A DNA stretch of 64,000 nucleotides from Lineus longissimus (lineage: Eukaryota; Nemertea; Pilidiophora; Heteronemertea; Lineidae): the NCBI RefSeq assembly GCF_910592395.1, contig NC_088316.1, positions 1,366,001 to 1,430,000 of the forward strand. The letters are read 5' to 3'. Positions 26,801 to 41,800 of the stretch are shown in pieces. The translations under genes were made by a program, and so were the position numbers. Position 1 is the first letter of the stretch. Each line of letters opens with the position of its first letter. The notes beneath the pieces were generated by a model. That model did no database searches. It saw nothing but the letters and a program-made list of their open reading frames with translations, and had not been told where the DNA came from.

Positions 26801-29800
26801 TATAACATTCAGCTTGTTGTTTTGGACTGCTGAATTGAACGCAACTTGGCCAATATCAGTCTATCATCTCATGAAGTATTGAAAGTATCCTCATTTGATA
26901 ACTCCCTTTGACATTTCCACAGGCAGGAAAGGTGTGTATTTTAAACCATTTAACAGAAAGGGTTTCTATAATTTGACTTCGATTTGCTTGGCAAAACATA
27001 CAGACAGCAGGAGTTGTGCATGTCTCTGGTAATCATCAGTGATATTGGCTTGCTGGGTTCGCATGATTTGCATTTGCCTCATTGCTTGCATGGTCATGGA
27101 AGGTCTTTCAGTCAGTCAAAACTTCATTGGTCTTTTCGCTGAAAATTTAAACATTTTATTCAAAAACTTTTAGATGAGTTTGACTGAATTCAAAATAGAT
27201 CGAAAATCAATAGTTTGGCAGAATTTTATTCCACCGAAATCTTGACATTATTATTTTTGCGAAATATTCCAAATTTGTGAGATCCGATCTCGTATTCATA
27301 TTGAAATGCACAACATGCTGACTTTGAAACAGGAGCGCTTTGTTTACTCATCTTGCAAAACCCAACTGGAAGCCAAAATAGACGGTTTTTGGTCCATTTT
27401 TCTGGCAATTGTTGATGCGCTTTGGAACGAGTATTTAAAGATGTTGTTAGCTTTGATTTAAGTCTATTTTGAGAGAATGTTTACATCTGTTCGATGTGTC
27501 AACATAGATCTCATCAGTTTGTGTCGTCTGCTTAAAATAGGACGTTTATTGTTTGTTTGCTTTAATGCTTTGGAATCAGTTTTACAAGTAAAATGTTTTA
27601 AGCATCCGTTATAAAACAAGGCATGTTATTATCCCTTTGACTGTATGGGGGAGAGGGGGCTACTGGGTCCGATGGTACTCGATAAATGATTATATACACG
27701 CAACCCACACATCCAAGCACTTCATCAGAACTCACTTTTACGAAAACAAACAAAATTTGACCAAAACATTTCCTGTTTTGTATGGTATCGTGAATCGGTG
27801 ACAAAAACACTTTTTCTATCATTGAAAGTCTACGAAGTTGGACTATTACTGATTTCTGTGGAAAGAACCAAAATTTGTCTGAAATAAACTGTCTTGAAGT
27901 GACTAACAACACTGATAAACACAAGCAAAACACATTGACACAAGATAAATGGCATTTTAAGCAGACGACAATGTAAACAAATGTGAATCAATGAATTAAT
28001 TTGCTGCCATTTTAATTGTAATATTAATTGTAAAAACAGAAATTAATGTAATTATAATTAAGATTATGATTTATTAAAAAATTCTAAAAGATGAAAAAGG
28101 TCTTTTGGTTTATTTTTGCATTTGTTATAAAGTTTTCGTTTTCTTTTGGGATCAACATGGTGTGTGCTTTTGGTGCATTGTTAGAATGGTCGATTTGATT
28201 TCATGTCCACTCGCCTATTCTCGCTTAATTTGCAGAGTTTTTCTTTTAGGTTCGACAGTACTCTGTATTTCAGGAAACTAGACTAGTAGTAGAAGTTCCA
28301 TGATAGAGCCTCATAAAGTATGTCCGCAACGAAGAGGGATTCTGACAAAGCATATAGATGGGTCAGGGGTTGGAGGGTCAGTCTGCTTGTGGATTAATAT
28401 GGATGACTGATGAGCTGGACCTGTCTGTACACTATGATGAGTTGCTACACTTTGGCAAACACCACATGCGACATCACTTATGGCAGACACTGGCCTACCA
28501 AATTCAGACTACTAAGTTTGTCATTAACGGTCTGGCATAAGTTGGCTGACATGTACGTACGGAAGGGGGAGGTGTTGCCAATACGTACAGGGTGCGTCGG
28601 GGGGAGGGGTCTACAAGTCTGGATTTGGTGCGTATATAGTAAATGAATGCTACCTAACGGGTATCAATGGACAGATTACTCGATACCCAGGACTTCACCC
28701 ATGCTGGTATGAGTGTAAGACATGGATGGGGCCCAATGCGACCTAATGGCATGTCTGCCTACTATGGGGTCCTTCAGAAGACGATGTTTAGCTTATTATA
28801 GGGGAGAAGGCCAATAATGGCAATTCCACTTGCATAACACCAAATGAAAGATTGATGGATCCATACTGAAAGTTTCAGAGCGATCCCTCGCTGAAGGGCC
28901 AGAATATGGTAATAAGTGTTGTACTGTGTTCCCACAGGGAACTTGGCTGAAAGACACTGTTCAATGTCGATTTCAAAGAACTCGCTAACTGAACTACCTT
29001 TGAGGTCATGGAGTTCAATAACCTTGTGTGGGCATGAAATGGTGAAAGTGGGAGTCGCTTTTTTTTTCTTTCCAAATTGGGAGTCTAGGAAGTAGGTGCT
29101 GACAAAATTTGGATTGCAGTTGTCTTATTGGACATCTTGGAAGTTGTGCATGATAAGGTTGTGACTTCATTGGATATGGCTGTAGGTTGTGACAATTGGT
29201 GTCTTTAAATCGAGACTTAAGCCAGTGGCAATGGGTTCCATTTGTATTGTTGGTATCTTGCAAACGATGCATGCACAGTTTGGGAACTGGACCTTTAGAA
29301 CTATGTTGTGACATTGTCTCTAGGATGTCTTTAAAGAGAGACTTTGGCCATTGAATACTCAAGTGATTTTGTTTCTTTCCCATTGGCGTCACTCTCTTAA
29401 ACGCCAGTACGGAACATCATGCCGTCGACCACTTCGGGTGCTACCCTGTAACGGAGGAATACAGTCTTATGCCACAAAACCCCTGGCTACTGGAAGTTTT
29501 ATGTTTTCATTCTCCTTTCTAGCTTCAGCAACTTGTTCAACACCTCCAACAAACCCAGCAAGAAAGCTCTCCCCCACGCGACCATCCGCTACAATGCACC
29601 GACCACCCAGGTCCAACCCGTCGGAGACCCCAACAAGAAGTCGCGGGAGAAGTACAACCTCGGTGGCAAGGGAAAAGCGTATGACTTTCTTAAGGAAGAA
29701 GAGTAAGTGACCTTGTCCCTATGTTTTGGTGTACCTCGTCAACAGTGTTTAGGTGTGTACTTGTAAGACTTTGTCTCCTATGGTAAAGTGTTCCTGTCCA

Positions 29801-32800
29801 ATGTGTTCAACTTCTGTTGTAGTTAAAATAATCAAACTGTATTGATATAGTTTGGGGTATTTGTCCAAAATAGGTTGTCTGCAAGGACCTCTAATCTACT
29901 TGGCTTTATGCAATGCCCATGAAAATTTGACAGTTTTCAGTGTTAAGCCATTATACGGCAATCGAAATCTCAGAAAGATTCTTGACAATCCTTTCTAAAA
30001 AGTTTGTAACCTTAAAGTTGAACCATTGGGACGTTTTGTTACTATCCTCATGAATGTCTGCCTGTTTGTAATGTTCAGTCGGCATCTGTCTGTGATTTCT
30101 GGTCTAATTATTTCCTACGCACCACACATAACTGTTTAAAGCACACATTCTTACATTCAGTTTCCTGTGTAATCAGTGCCATTGAGAAATGTATTGTGAA
30201 CTTTCAGTCGCAGAAAAGAGATTAGTATGAGGACAATTGATAGAACAAAATGCACCTTAACATTTTTAAGCACCAATTCTTACATTTACTTTCTTTTGTA
30301 ATCAGTGTCCATTGGGAAATCTATTCAAAACGGTTGTAAAAGACATTATAGATTGTGAGGATGCTTTATAGAACAAATACGGTAATGTACCATATGTATG
30401 TTTCCCAGTTCAATGAGGAATTATGTCATATAGCACTTTAACTAATCTCTGAAAAGTTTTGCTCAAGCGTACAGACCTGTTTTGTTGTTTGAAATTGCCA
30501 ATCAAGGGGCTGGGGTGTTATATCTTTTGTCTTCTCTCTCCCATAGTTGAGATATTAGCCCTGTCGTGTTGCGGTCCAATTCCTCGTGTCTTGCACTTAG
30601 AATTATGTTGTCTTGTCCACTTTTCCCCGGCTGTCTTTGTACAATCATTGGGTGATATGAATAAAGACTAGCAAATGCTTTTACTCCGGTTTTGTACAGG
30701 AAGGCCTAGTGTAAATGTACATGGAGATTTAGATAAAAGCATTTGCTAGTCTTTATTCATATCAATCATTGTCATTACCTCAAGGAACATGTTTCGCTGA
30801 CAATACTGAAAAATATCATGAACCTTTCTCAGCTGTAATTTTTGCCAAGAATTATTTTAAGATCTTTGGTGTGTTTAGTTATCATAATTTTCATATCTTT
30901 ACAACTGGGAGCTGTATAGTCCCATCTAATAAAGTCTTAAGACCGTTGAATATTATTGAATATTATTTCCATAGAAGGATAATTCCATTAATATTCACTT
31001 TTCAGTTAACGATATACATTTTTTGTTTGGGATGATGGGAAACAATGCATGAACTACACTATTTGACTTCAAATTTTTTGGAGATATCTTAGCCTTGTTT
31101 CATATTTTGACCTAGCATTATCGGTTTTTGTACCAACCTGATTCAGACCCTCAAAGTCTGGTGTCGATTTCTTATCTTGGGACAATCACGACATCTGAAT
31201 GTATTCTCGTAACATGTATCTCTTTCCACCAATCAGGATGTTGCAAAGTCTTGGGTAAGTTTGCGTTTTCGAGTCGAGGCAGATACTAGGCGCAGTTGTT
31301 TGCTGCAGTCTTGTAACCATACTCTGAGGGTCGCCAAAGTAGTTTTTTCTTCTCCGATGTATTTTGTGTATGAGCACTACTCGATTTTAACTCACTGCAT
31401 GGATTTGGCAGTTTCCATGAGAAAGTTAGGATTAACACAATTGTTATAACTGTTGGTTAAAGGGAACTGAAACCGCCCAGGCAGTTCGTATGACCTCGTT
31501 TTCATTTCCCGCGTATCGGGTGATCAGAACGAGGCATGAATGAAACATGGCGCCTAGCTGTCAATCATTGAGTGACGTCACTACTATGGAATTTACTACG
31601 AAAACTCGTGAATGAAAGATCGCATGACTCACGTGATTCTCACATGATTCTCAATAATAATAACAAATTGAACTGCGCATGCTCGGGCACTGGGGGCGGA
31701 GCTACAAATCTGAACTCGAACAGGAAGTTGGAAGTTTGACCTTCTCGGGCGGTGAAAGTTGAAAAGTTGAATAAATCACTCGGCGGTTCCAGTTCCCTTT
31801 AAGTTTAGCGCTCAAATACAGTAAGGTGGGGTCACCTTGGCTAGTGAATGACCCAACACAGGGTGTAAAAGTGCTCAAACCTCGCCTGTTGTTGGCTCTG
31901 AAATGAAATCAGCTGATGTTAGAGTTGCCTGCCTTTATGCTACCTTTCATACTACAAACAAGGTGGATATTGGCCCTACCCAGGCACAGATGGAAATGAC
32001 CTCTTCATCAAAATCTTCGCAAAACACAGATGGAAACAGCCAAATTGTACTTTGTTATGCTGTAAATATTTATAGAATGATTAACTCAAACAGCCACAGG
32101 GTGTCTCAGAAGAAAATAACATTACAAATCTCAAGACTACAAAAGAACACCAATAGAAATGGCATTGAAATTGCTATTGCCTAGAAAGCACCACCAAAGA
32201 AGCAGTATCGGGTCCAGCAATTTGCTTGATTGTTGGATATCACAAGGATTTCAGCATGTTGCATTACTTCTGGGACATCCTGTATTGTTGTATCATCTGT
32301 TGTAATGGTTTTGCCTTGCAGGAATGTGTTTTGCTGGTGTATGAATCACTTGATATTGTGGCGTCTGCTTGGCTTCGACTCTTGAACCTTGAAACAGTCT
32401 TGTATTCTATCAGATGTGTAAAATCCCCCATTTCTGAGCATACTGTCAGGTCTATCAAGAAGTTGGACTAGATCTTGTAAAATTCTCTAAAGAATGATGT
32501 AATTGATTTTGATGATTGAGACTTCAAATTAAGAGTAGAGAAGAGCTAATCCCAGTTCAAAATTTATCAAAACCAAACCAAAGTTTTTGTTCTTTTATGC
32601 AGATCTCTAAAAGTTATCGGGTATTTGAATTTTGTTATCTTGTGCATGAAGAGAAATCAGTTTATATCAGACTTTTTTCATCTTGCGCTCTTCTTCAAGA
32701 CATCACCCTTTGTATTGGGCGGTGTGTGTTTTCTTTGAACACATCATATGGTACATTTGGTTTAATGGCCTCCGTTTTTGGATCTCCTGGGTTGAGAGGT

Positions 32801-35800
32801 CGTTTCTGCGTGCATGATGCATGGCATTTACTTATAACATCATCATCCCCCTCCCCCAATGACTTGCGACCACATTTGATAGACATTTAGCTGTTGTTTA
32901 ACTGCTAAATGAAGGAACACCACTGTTGCACACCGTGACAAGAACCTACTTGCGTTGCGTGGTATGAAGGAACTTTTGCATGATCCTGTATCCTCCCCTC
33001 CCCATTTTAGAAAAATGACTATGACTTTCGTTGATTGGCCGGTAAGAAATGAAAATTCCAAGCATGTTTTTCCAACTGAATACTGTGACCGGAAAAAAAT
33101 TTGCAAGCATTTCAATTTTGCTACACATTGAAGCACAAAATGATTTGTTGTCGATGTCATTGCCTGTCGTCTGCATGTTGTATTTTGGTGATTCAGGAAA
33201 TGTGTCACTTATGTCATTTTGTCAAATTGTCAATTTCATCACTCTCAAGAGAGGAGACACTGTGGAATGCCTCTCTTCCAAATGAGATGCAGCCAAGGTA
33301 TATGATACAGTCACCATGAGTTTAATTGGCGCTCCTTTTAGAGCCCTGCACAAACGAGCGATTTAAATTGCATTGCCTGCAATTATAACTGCTGCTATGT
33401 ATGACAAAATGATCGCTTAGGCGCTCGTCACAATTGAGCGACGATGGCAGATAAAGGGTTTATAGTGAGCGTTTTATGATGAAATTACACAGAAGAGTTG
33501 CTGTTAAAAACTTTGCAACCCCAATTAAACCCATGGTTACTGTCCATCCTTCTCAGTAGACTGCCCTGTACACTTCATCCTTGGCACTCTCAAATCTTTT
33601 GACATTAGTACAAATCCCAGTAAAGGAGTGGTCAGTAAATTTTACAATTTTCTGCTGTGTTATGAGTATGATTACAGTAGTAGATCAGTTGTTCGGCCTA
33701 TAATCTGATTATTCTGTCCTGCACATAAGCAAATTGCGTCTGCTTGTAACTGTGACCAAAATAAGGTAAAATGGGGAAAGGAAGCCCCTCTCATTCACAC
33801 ACTTGAGGATTGTTAGTAGAACACAATAGAAGGGCTAGCTTTACCCCATTTTACCTAACCTGTGGTCGCACCATTTTAACCTGATATTTATGTTTGCCTA
33901 TTTGCTGCACAGTTCTGTTGACTCTAATATCTCTCTGCTTTAGGCGAACGCTGGGCGCTGCGAACCCAGAAGCTTATTTGTCCCAGATGCAATCGTAGGT
34001 TTATTTCACCAATTTAACTGCCTGCAGCCAAACCCAGGAGTGAAATGCTGTACAAAATCTTGCTCAAAATACCCTCCCCAAACCTTTGGCATAATGGCTA
34101 ATGCCATTGCAAAGACATGCTTTTGCTACCATCATAATGACAATGACATGTGTGTTTGTGACTTTTCCATTCACTCGGAGTAGATCTGAAAGGATTATGT
34201 AACCACTGGACCCTCAAGTTTTGAACACAACTTCTCTCCTCAGACTTCGTTACAAATGTTTGGAGGAAACGGACCGAATACCTCCTCGAGTTCAGAATGT
34301 TACAATGCTGAATCCGACTGAGAGAGAACTACATATTTTGCTCGAAGTGTTGGAGGGGAGAGGTCCTGTGTATCTTCCAGCACCGTTACTCTACTGTTGA
34401 TGTAGTAAACAAACAACAAACAAACTCTACCTTCAAGACTTGAGCTTCTGAAATCCCTGCTGTCACAATCCCTCAAATTGAAAATATTTCAAGAAATGTT
34501 TGTCTTGCTATGCTGTGGTTTTGCTAAACGCACGGCCCCCCCTTGCAGTCATCATCCTCTTGGATTGTTTATCATCCAGCATTATGCTGTGCGTTAGTAG
34601 AACTTCCATGACTTTCAACATCAGTTGAACTAATTGCTGTCCCAGCATGTCAAATTTGCACATCTTGCTGTCCCTCCCCTTTTTTGCTTTCTGAACAATT
34701 CCTTGACAATGATTGTCTTATTGTCGTTCCTTCCACTAAGGATGTTTATCACTAAAGCCACATATTTTGACTAGTATCAAGAAGTACTCTTAGTATTTGT
34801 CTTATGTTCTCAAGAGGCAAAGGTCCTTTCTAGCGCAAGATGCCTATAATGATGACGATGAGATTAAATCTCTGGATTTTACCTCAGAACAGATAAACCA
34901 CATATGCTTGGTTCAGTCGTTCCTGTGCATTCAGTAGAATATCACAAAATACAAATCGACTATAAAGATATTTGTATCACGAGGCATTAGACGCAGTTAC
35001 TTGAATTTTGTTTCCTCTTTTGCAGACTCAGCGAAAAAACCAAGAAGGAGCGAGAACGTGAACGTCGGGAGCAGTATAAAGCCGTGCGGGCACACGTCAA
35101 GAAAGATGACGGCAGGATGCAGGCCTATGGGTGGAGCCTCCCTGCAAAAGTCCCACACATCCCACGCTCGGAGTCCAACAGCGGAGGAGGAGGTAGCAAG
35201 AGTCATGTCCCTGTACCAGTACCAGTCTATTGTAGGCCATTACTGGACAAAGAACCTGGTATGAAGGTATGTACGCAGCTACGGCTGGTAGGGTATTTCT
35301 CCCTTATAATACTGGAGATGTGGTATCTGGCGAGTGAGTCGTGGAACCCTTGGTCATCTGTGAGAAGGATCCAAGGCCATCATCCTCAGTTAGCTGTTTG
35401 GCTTTGGGATACTTGAGGGCCTACCTGGCTGGATGTTCCCCTTATAGTCCTGAAGCCATTAGATCTGGTTGGGGAATCGGTTACCTTGGGAGATGGATCT
35501 AAGGCCCTGGTTTGCTTTTGTCTAAGGTCCATTTGAAACTGATGAGGCTGTTTGCGATGTATTTTGAAATAAATGTTGGACCTTTTCTCACAGATTTGGT
35601 GCGCTGCTGGTGTGAATATAACAGGTGCCAGGACGCGGGACGGTGGCTCCATCATCGGGGCGAGCGTGTTCTACTCTAACCCTCGGGATGTGACGGAGAG
35701 GAAGGAAGCCAAGAACGAGGTGGAGAGGCTGGATCAGGAGTTGAAGGTATGAGCCTTGTATTGTATCCCAGTCTCTGATGTCCTGGGTGGGCTCCAAGAA

Positions 35801-38800
35801 AATAATGTTGCTGTTCTTGCAAAGATTCTCTCTACTATGCCTGGGTTTGAAAAACGTATCGTACGAATGTCAAACCTCTGTTGGCTGTAGTCTAGAAATC
35901 CTTTAATCAGCCAAAGTCAAAGCCACCAGCCGAAACCACTGTGACAACCCCCTATTTAGGTTGAGGAAGGAATCTGTAAGAGAGTGGTTGGAACTCTAAA
36001 CGAAATCCTTCAGAGTGTTTGTGTGGTCCGGTTGTCCTCCTTTGAAAGAATCGAGTAACTCGACTGGTTTCTTGGATTGCAGGATCATGAGAAAGGCATC
36101 AAAGACCACGAGGCGGAACAAACCGAGAGGATGTCCTCCCTTGTCTGGATCGTGACGTCGACTCACTCCTCCAGCCGCGTGACCGTCATCGACGCAAACA
36201 ACCCTGGTGACATCTTGGAAAGTTTCCACGTCACATCGTCGCATATTCTCTGTATATCGAGCGTGCCAGGTAAAATTTCGCCTGAAATAGATTTGACGTA
36301 TTGGTATGACAAGTATGGTCAAAGTTTGAAATGGATAGATTTTGCAGGATGCTCCTTCACATCAGGTCAACACTTTAGGCGATATTGAGTCAAAACCTGG
36401 TGAGTTGGACTCCAAAACCCTCATCTCGAACTCCAAAAAGATTGAAAAATTTGCAGAACGGAAACCTTTTACCTTTGACCTTGAAGGACAGAACTCTAGG
36501 TCCTAGAAAACTCCTATCACCCAACTTTCTCTACCAGGTGCATCCGAGAGCGACTACCCTGCTGGTGACGAAGACCTACCCAAGTGCAAGACATCAAAAG
36601 ACTCGGACGTCCTCGCAGACCCGGCTGTTGGGAACGGTGCCGGTGAGGCAGGTGGAATCGGAGGAATAACACTTGTGAAATGCGCGACAGGCTCGGCAAG
36701 TAAGGCGGGCAGTACGTCCACGTCGCCTGCTGGCTCTCCTAAATTGAGAGGTTAGGATGTAAATATGCATGCTCCGTGATCTTGTGTCTGATGACCTCAT
36801 GCCCAGTAGCTCAGGCCAAGATATAATGGTGCTATCTAGGTAGCGCTAAACACCCTGGGAATGAGGTTATTATGTGATGTCTTTTGAAATTGACCGGAAA
36901 GGATGCATTTAGTTGGGTTAGACTTGCAATAATTGCTTTTGGCCAATGTATTTTTGGTCACCTGGTATGGAGCGTCTGCTTGTGAAGGCATGTTGTTTTG
37001 CAACAGTTTGCCTCGCTCCAGCTTAGCGGAGGAGAGATTGAGTGTTTGAAAACCACGTCAATCCAGGGAAACTGTGATGGGGCATCGTTTTCAACATCGC
37101 TCGTCCCATTTCTTGGCAAGGTTCGGCCACTCCACTGTCACTCTAGTGGAGGTATAGAGACATAATTTGTTCGAAATTTTAGTTGCTTGCTTCTTTTGTT
37201 GCTACTACAAACCGAAATCTGTGAAAATCTGAAAATTATCAAATTGATAATTCGGCCTGGCTAAATGCACTCTTAATTTAACCAATCTCTCTCTTGACAG
37301 ACTCGTGTGTCTGTTCTAAGTGTTGTTATTCAGCTGAAGTTGATGTCGTAATTCTAATTCGCATGGTAGAAACACCACATTTTGTGATTTTAAAACATCA
37401 AGGTTCCATTGTATTGTATGAAGATTATAAATTAAAATTCTCCTCTGTGTGTTGTGAGTCTCCACTCCTTGCACAATCCTCCTACCCTGTTCCGGTACAA
37501 CCCTGCAGTGTTCTCCACAAGGCCATTTGTCAGGGCGGCCCATCCTACCTTGGTAGCCACTCGTCCCCTTGACCTCATGTCCTGTCCTGGTTCAACCCTG
37601 TCCCTCCACCTATCACCTTTCCTGAGTGACCTAATTCCGACTTGCAGCTGCAGACCTTTCCTCACTTCTTCTGAATCCAGTATTTTTTTTGTGGGGGAAG
37701 TTTAGTTTAGGTAATGGTTTGACACTTATCTCCATTCTGTACTCTCTAGAGACAGCACTTCCCTACTCGTATTATTGGTTCTGAGTGAAAATTCTGAGAT
37801 GTAGTTCCAAATGAGTAGAATTCTTCTTCAAGAATCTGTTCAAATTCACCTGAAATTTGTTATGACCTTTACCTTTCACCTCTGACCTTCGACCTTTTCA
37901 ACAGGTCGCCGCAGACTGGAAGTGGTTGAGGATTTGGCTGCAGCTGCAAAGGCCGTGACAGAAGCGTCCGATAACATTGAGTGGAATTTCTTTCTAGATT
38001 TTAGCCCCGAGGCTCAAGCCGGCATCGCTACTGTTAGCGCGGCGGTGCAGGCCCTTACGTCTGCCAGCGATAGCAAAGGTAGATTTCGTTTTTGCTATGA
38101 CTCGGACTGTTTTAGTAGAAGCATTTGAGTGGAATGGGTTGTGATTGAATGGCTTTATAACACTGGAGGAAATACAGAACTAAATTATCCTTTGAATGAA
38201 AGTTCGCGAAAATTTTGAAAGCCCTGGTGTTTTATTCCACATTTCGATGCATTGAAGGGTGATGTGTTGCCAGAAACATCTAAATATCAAGCTGTATTTC
38301 CTCTGCATCACAGCTGCTAGTTTGCTAGCTAACTAGGCATTTAGTTTCACCTGACGGTTGAGGTGCATTGTGTTTGTGAATCCATTTTCTTTTTTGTGAT
38401 GATCCCTGGAATGCAATCTTGTTTTATTCAAATGTCATGTCTTGCATTTACCAATTTCTGGAACGTCGTGCATTTTGAGTTCGATACAAGTTCGTGTCTG
38501 TTTTTGAGTGCGACTAAATTCATTTTGAGCTTGTTACGAGTTTGTGTCCGTTTTTGAATGGTAATTGTGTTTAGAACAATTTTAAATGCAATCTGCTTGC
38601 TCTTTTAGTGTCCATTTCATCCCAGTGCAACCTTGTCCTTCATGTTATTTATACGAAAATAGAATATGTATCTGGCATTGCATATCTATTGTACATAGGC
38701 TGACCCATTTCCTCCTGTGTACCTTTACCCATAGACCCTCTGTCTTGTAGATAATCTGTTGTATGCTTAGAGTGCCCTTCTGGCTTAAATCCTAATGTAT

Positions 38801-41800
38801 TAACTTGTGTTATCTGTGGTACTGTAAATCCTGCTTAATGACTGCATTTTGTAAGACACTGCTTTTGAGATTACTAACACAAAAAGGTTGTTTTTAACAA
38901 CAAAGAGGCCTGAAATAGAGTTTTTGTTTCGGACAATAATAGAAATGTGAAAATTAACCAAAAATAGAACGAAGTAACAAGGTTACCTTTGTATCACTTT
39001 GGCTGTGGATATTTGAGTTTGCAGTGCTTCAAATGGAAATAATGAACCAAGAGTTACCTTTCTGGAGGAAGGAATATCAGGGTACTGTGGCAACCAAAGG
39101 GGGTGTCGAGGCCTCCAATGCCTACTTGAATTTGAAGCCCAAGATTATGTGAATTTCGAACTGTGAGTTGGTGAGTGTCAGTGCGTGTGGATCATACGTT
39201 GAACCTAGTGGCATGGGACTCTTTCAGGTTCGTTTCGTAAGCGTTTCGTGCGTGGCTTGTTAGGCCTGAAGAAATGTAAGTCCGTTTCGGTTGTGGCCCT
39301 TGGACTAATCACATTGGGTGTGAGTGGTGTATAATGACTAAACACCCTCTAATCACGCTCATCTTAACCATTAATCTTAAGGGTAAGAATCACACTTTTC
39401 AAGGAGTTGTTGGCTCTTCACAACACAACAAATCTATCCATGAATATCACGAGCGTCTGTCTGATCGATGAGACTAAAAGGTGCGGTCCTTGTAACTGAG
39501 GTAGTGCAAGATCCCACATAGCTGGGCAGAAGCCTATAGGCCAACAGGCCAATGACCTTTGATGTTATCAGATGATTGAGTGCTTGAGTGATATATTTCC
39601 ATCAGTTGTTTGGTCCAGAACTAACCATTTGTCAAGTTTCAGTAATCAATCCAAGCTGCTTGTCTCAAATGGGTCATAAGGATATGGATACAAGTTGTCT
39701 GAAAACCTCTTAACTCCTGCTAAGCTTGCCTATCCACCTGTCCCGGCCCTGCACTTGTATCTAAAAAAGCAGCACCAAGGTTTGAAGAATACTGTACTAC
39801 GGGGCTACATAGTACCTTTCCCAGTTTGAGACCATGGCATGCTGTCTACTATTGTCCAAAGGTGCATGTTTTTAACTAAAGATGAAATTACAAACTTCTA
39901 AATCCTATCAGGCTATGGAGTTTGAATCCCAACTTGACTTGACAACTCAAAGAGTCAGCATTGAATGGAATGCAGTGCTGCCATCTCGTTTTCTTAGGTG
40001 TAACTAACCCCTTGGGCGAACACTTTGGTATGGGGAAATTTTAGCTGGGTCAATAGTGTGCAGTGCAAAGACCCAGTATATACCTGGTGCGGTAACGAAA
40101 GAGTTCAAATATCTTGCTTGTGTAATAATACAGTTGAAAAGCCCAAATACTTGCAATATATGTTTCAAGAATGTTCTTGTGGTAAAAGGCCAACAAGTAA
40201 AAAACTTCAGCCAGAAATATTAAACATTCATCACTGCACCAAAAATAAAAAGTAATTTTGTCCAAAATTCTTCCTGTATTCTTTCCAACCTTGGTGTGTC
40301 AAGCCTCGCTAAATAAGGTGCTAAAAGCAATACTGTATACTTTGAAATTTTTGCTCATTTTATTTTTGTGATTTGGAAAAATTTATGAAAAAAAAAAATA
40401 AAAAATTTAATGATTTTTATTTTGGTAAGTAACAAATTTTCTGTCTGTTTCTCGAAAAAAATTGTGATTTTTTTCACCCGAAAAATAGAACTTATTCACA
40501 AATCTGCAAAAATAAGTGCCCGCAGAAATTTGTCGGTTTACAGTCCTATAACTTCAAGGTGGCAACTTTAACATTTCTCTTTCTAACTTTTAATGCAGAG
40601 GGTAGCCCCGACACTGAGGTGGAGGAAATAGAAATGACGGAGAAGCCATCAGATGACTCAGGTACACGTTAATGCTACGCGTCGTTAACGTTAACATGCC
40701 TTTTACTTTTAGCATACGTTCATTTTAGTTCAAATTATCGTACTCTTTAGTCCACCGTGCTTTCATCAGTTCAATTATTCATCATTTTCAGTTCAAGTCC
40801 CTGAATTGTGCCCTCTTTTATTTAGTCCACGTACTAAATGTGACCCGTCACGGCAAAACCAGGCGCATGTTGCACAGAAGACGAGCCAAAATGACAACAG
40901 GAGATAATGGAAGATGTATTCAGATTTCACAAACGGTAGACAACAGTGAAATGAACTATCAGTCGGTCTCAACTTACCAAATTCAGAACGACAAGCGGCT
41001 GGTTTTGCTGTGACCGGCCAAAAGTGTGTACCTGTTACCCGACTCAGCACTTGTTTTATTTTTAGCTTCATTTTCAGCACTTTACACGTTGTTCTCAGCT
41101 TACTTCTCACCACCTTAAGAAATATGTGTGTTCTCCAGTTAGTCGAGAATATCAACATGAGATCAAATTTCATGCAGTGCAAAATCTCTTGTTCAAATTC
41201 TGATCACTTTGTTCACACGTTATAGTTAGTTGTTCACACGTTATAGTTATTTGTTCACAACGACGCTAGATCTTCACAAAGTTCATCGTGTAGAACAGCA
41301 CTCCATAGCAAACAAACCTCAATAGATACAGTCCCATCACCCTTTGCACTTGGGAAATCAAGGTGTTGATGCTCAATTGATACTCATATTCTAGCTTGCA
41401 GTGGCATTTCGATACATTTAAACAAGAATTTATAAAGACTTGACTTTATCTATTCTTGATAGCTATTGCAACCCTGCTGCCAGTGCTAATCACACCTAAG
41501 GCTATTTTCATCATATCAACAAAGTGATAAGGATAATTCAGAATTTAGAAGAGTCGAAAAAATCTGATAAACCCACTCAAGCCACTGCATGTGTAGAGCT
41601 ACAGAGGCCAAACTAACAGCATGCCCATATTCATTGTATTATTTCGATCACCGAAATCTAATATTTTCAACAAGACTTTTTGGGGCCAGCCAAAACCTGC
41701 CATGCTCTGTTTGTTCTTGTGTCATCATATTGAAATATTAATGTGCTACAAAGGAGGTTTACCCAGCGGTAGGTGGTGTTGTGATGTTCACGTTCAAATC

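Larger units (their letters stand above)
24581..29522 (+). other. Large JIP intron 16 (remaining part)
   Basis: About 4.9 kb. It holds the inverted repeat fragment at 24987, a hairpin at 26258-26319 and the block GGCGGCCATTTTGG near 26415-26428. A nearby GCCATGTTTGATTTTA recalls the gene's own 5' flank (GCCATGTTTGATTTTC near 2303). No coding exon was recognised here. Confidence 0.5.
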
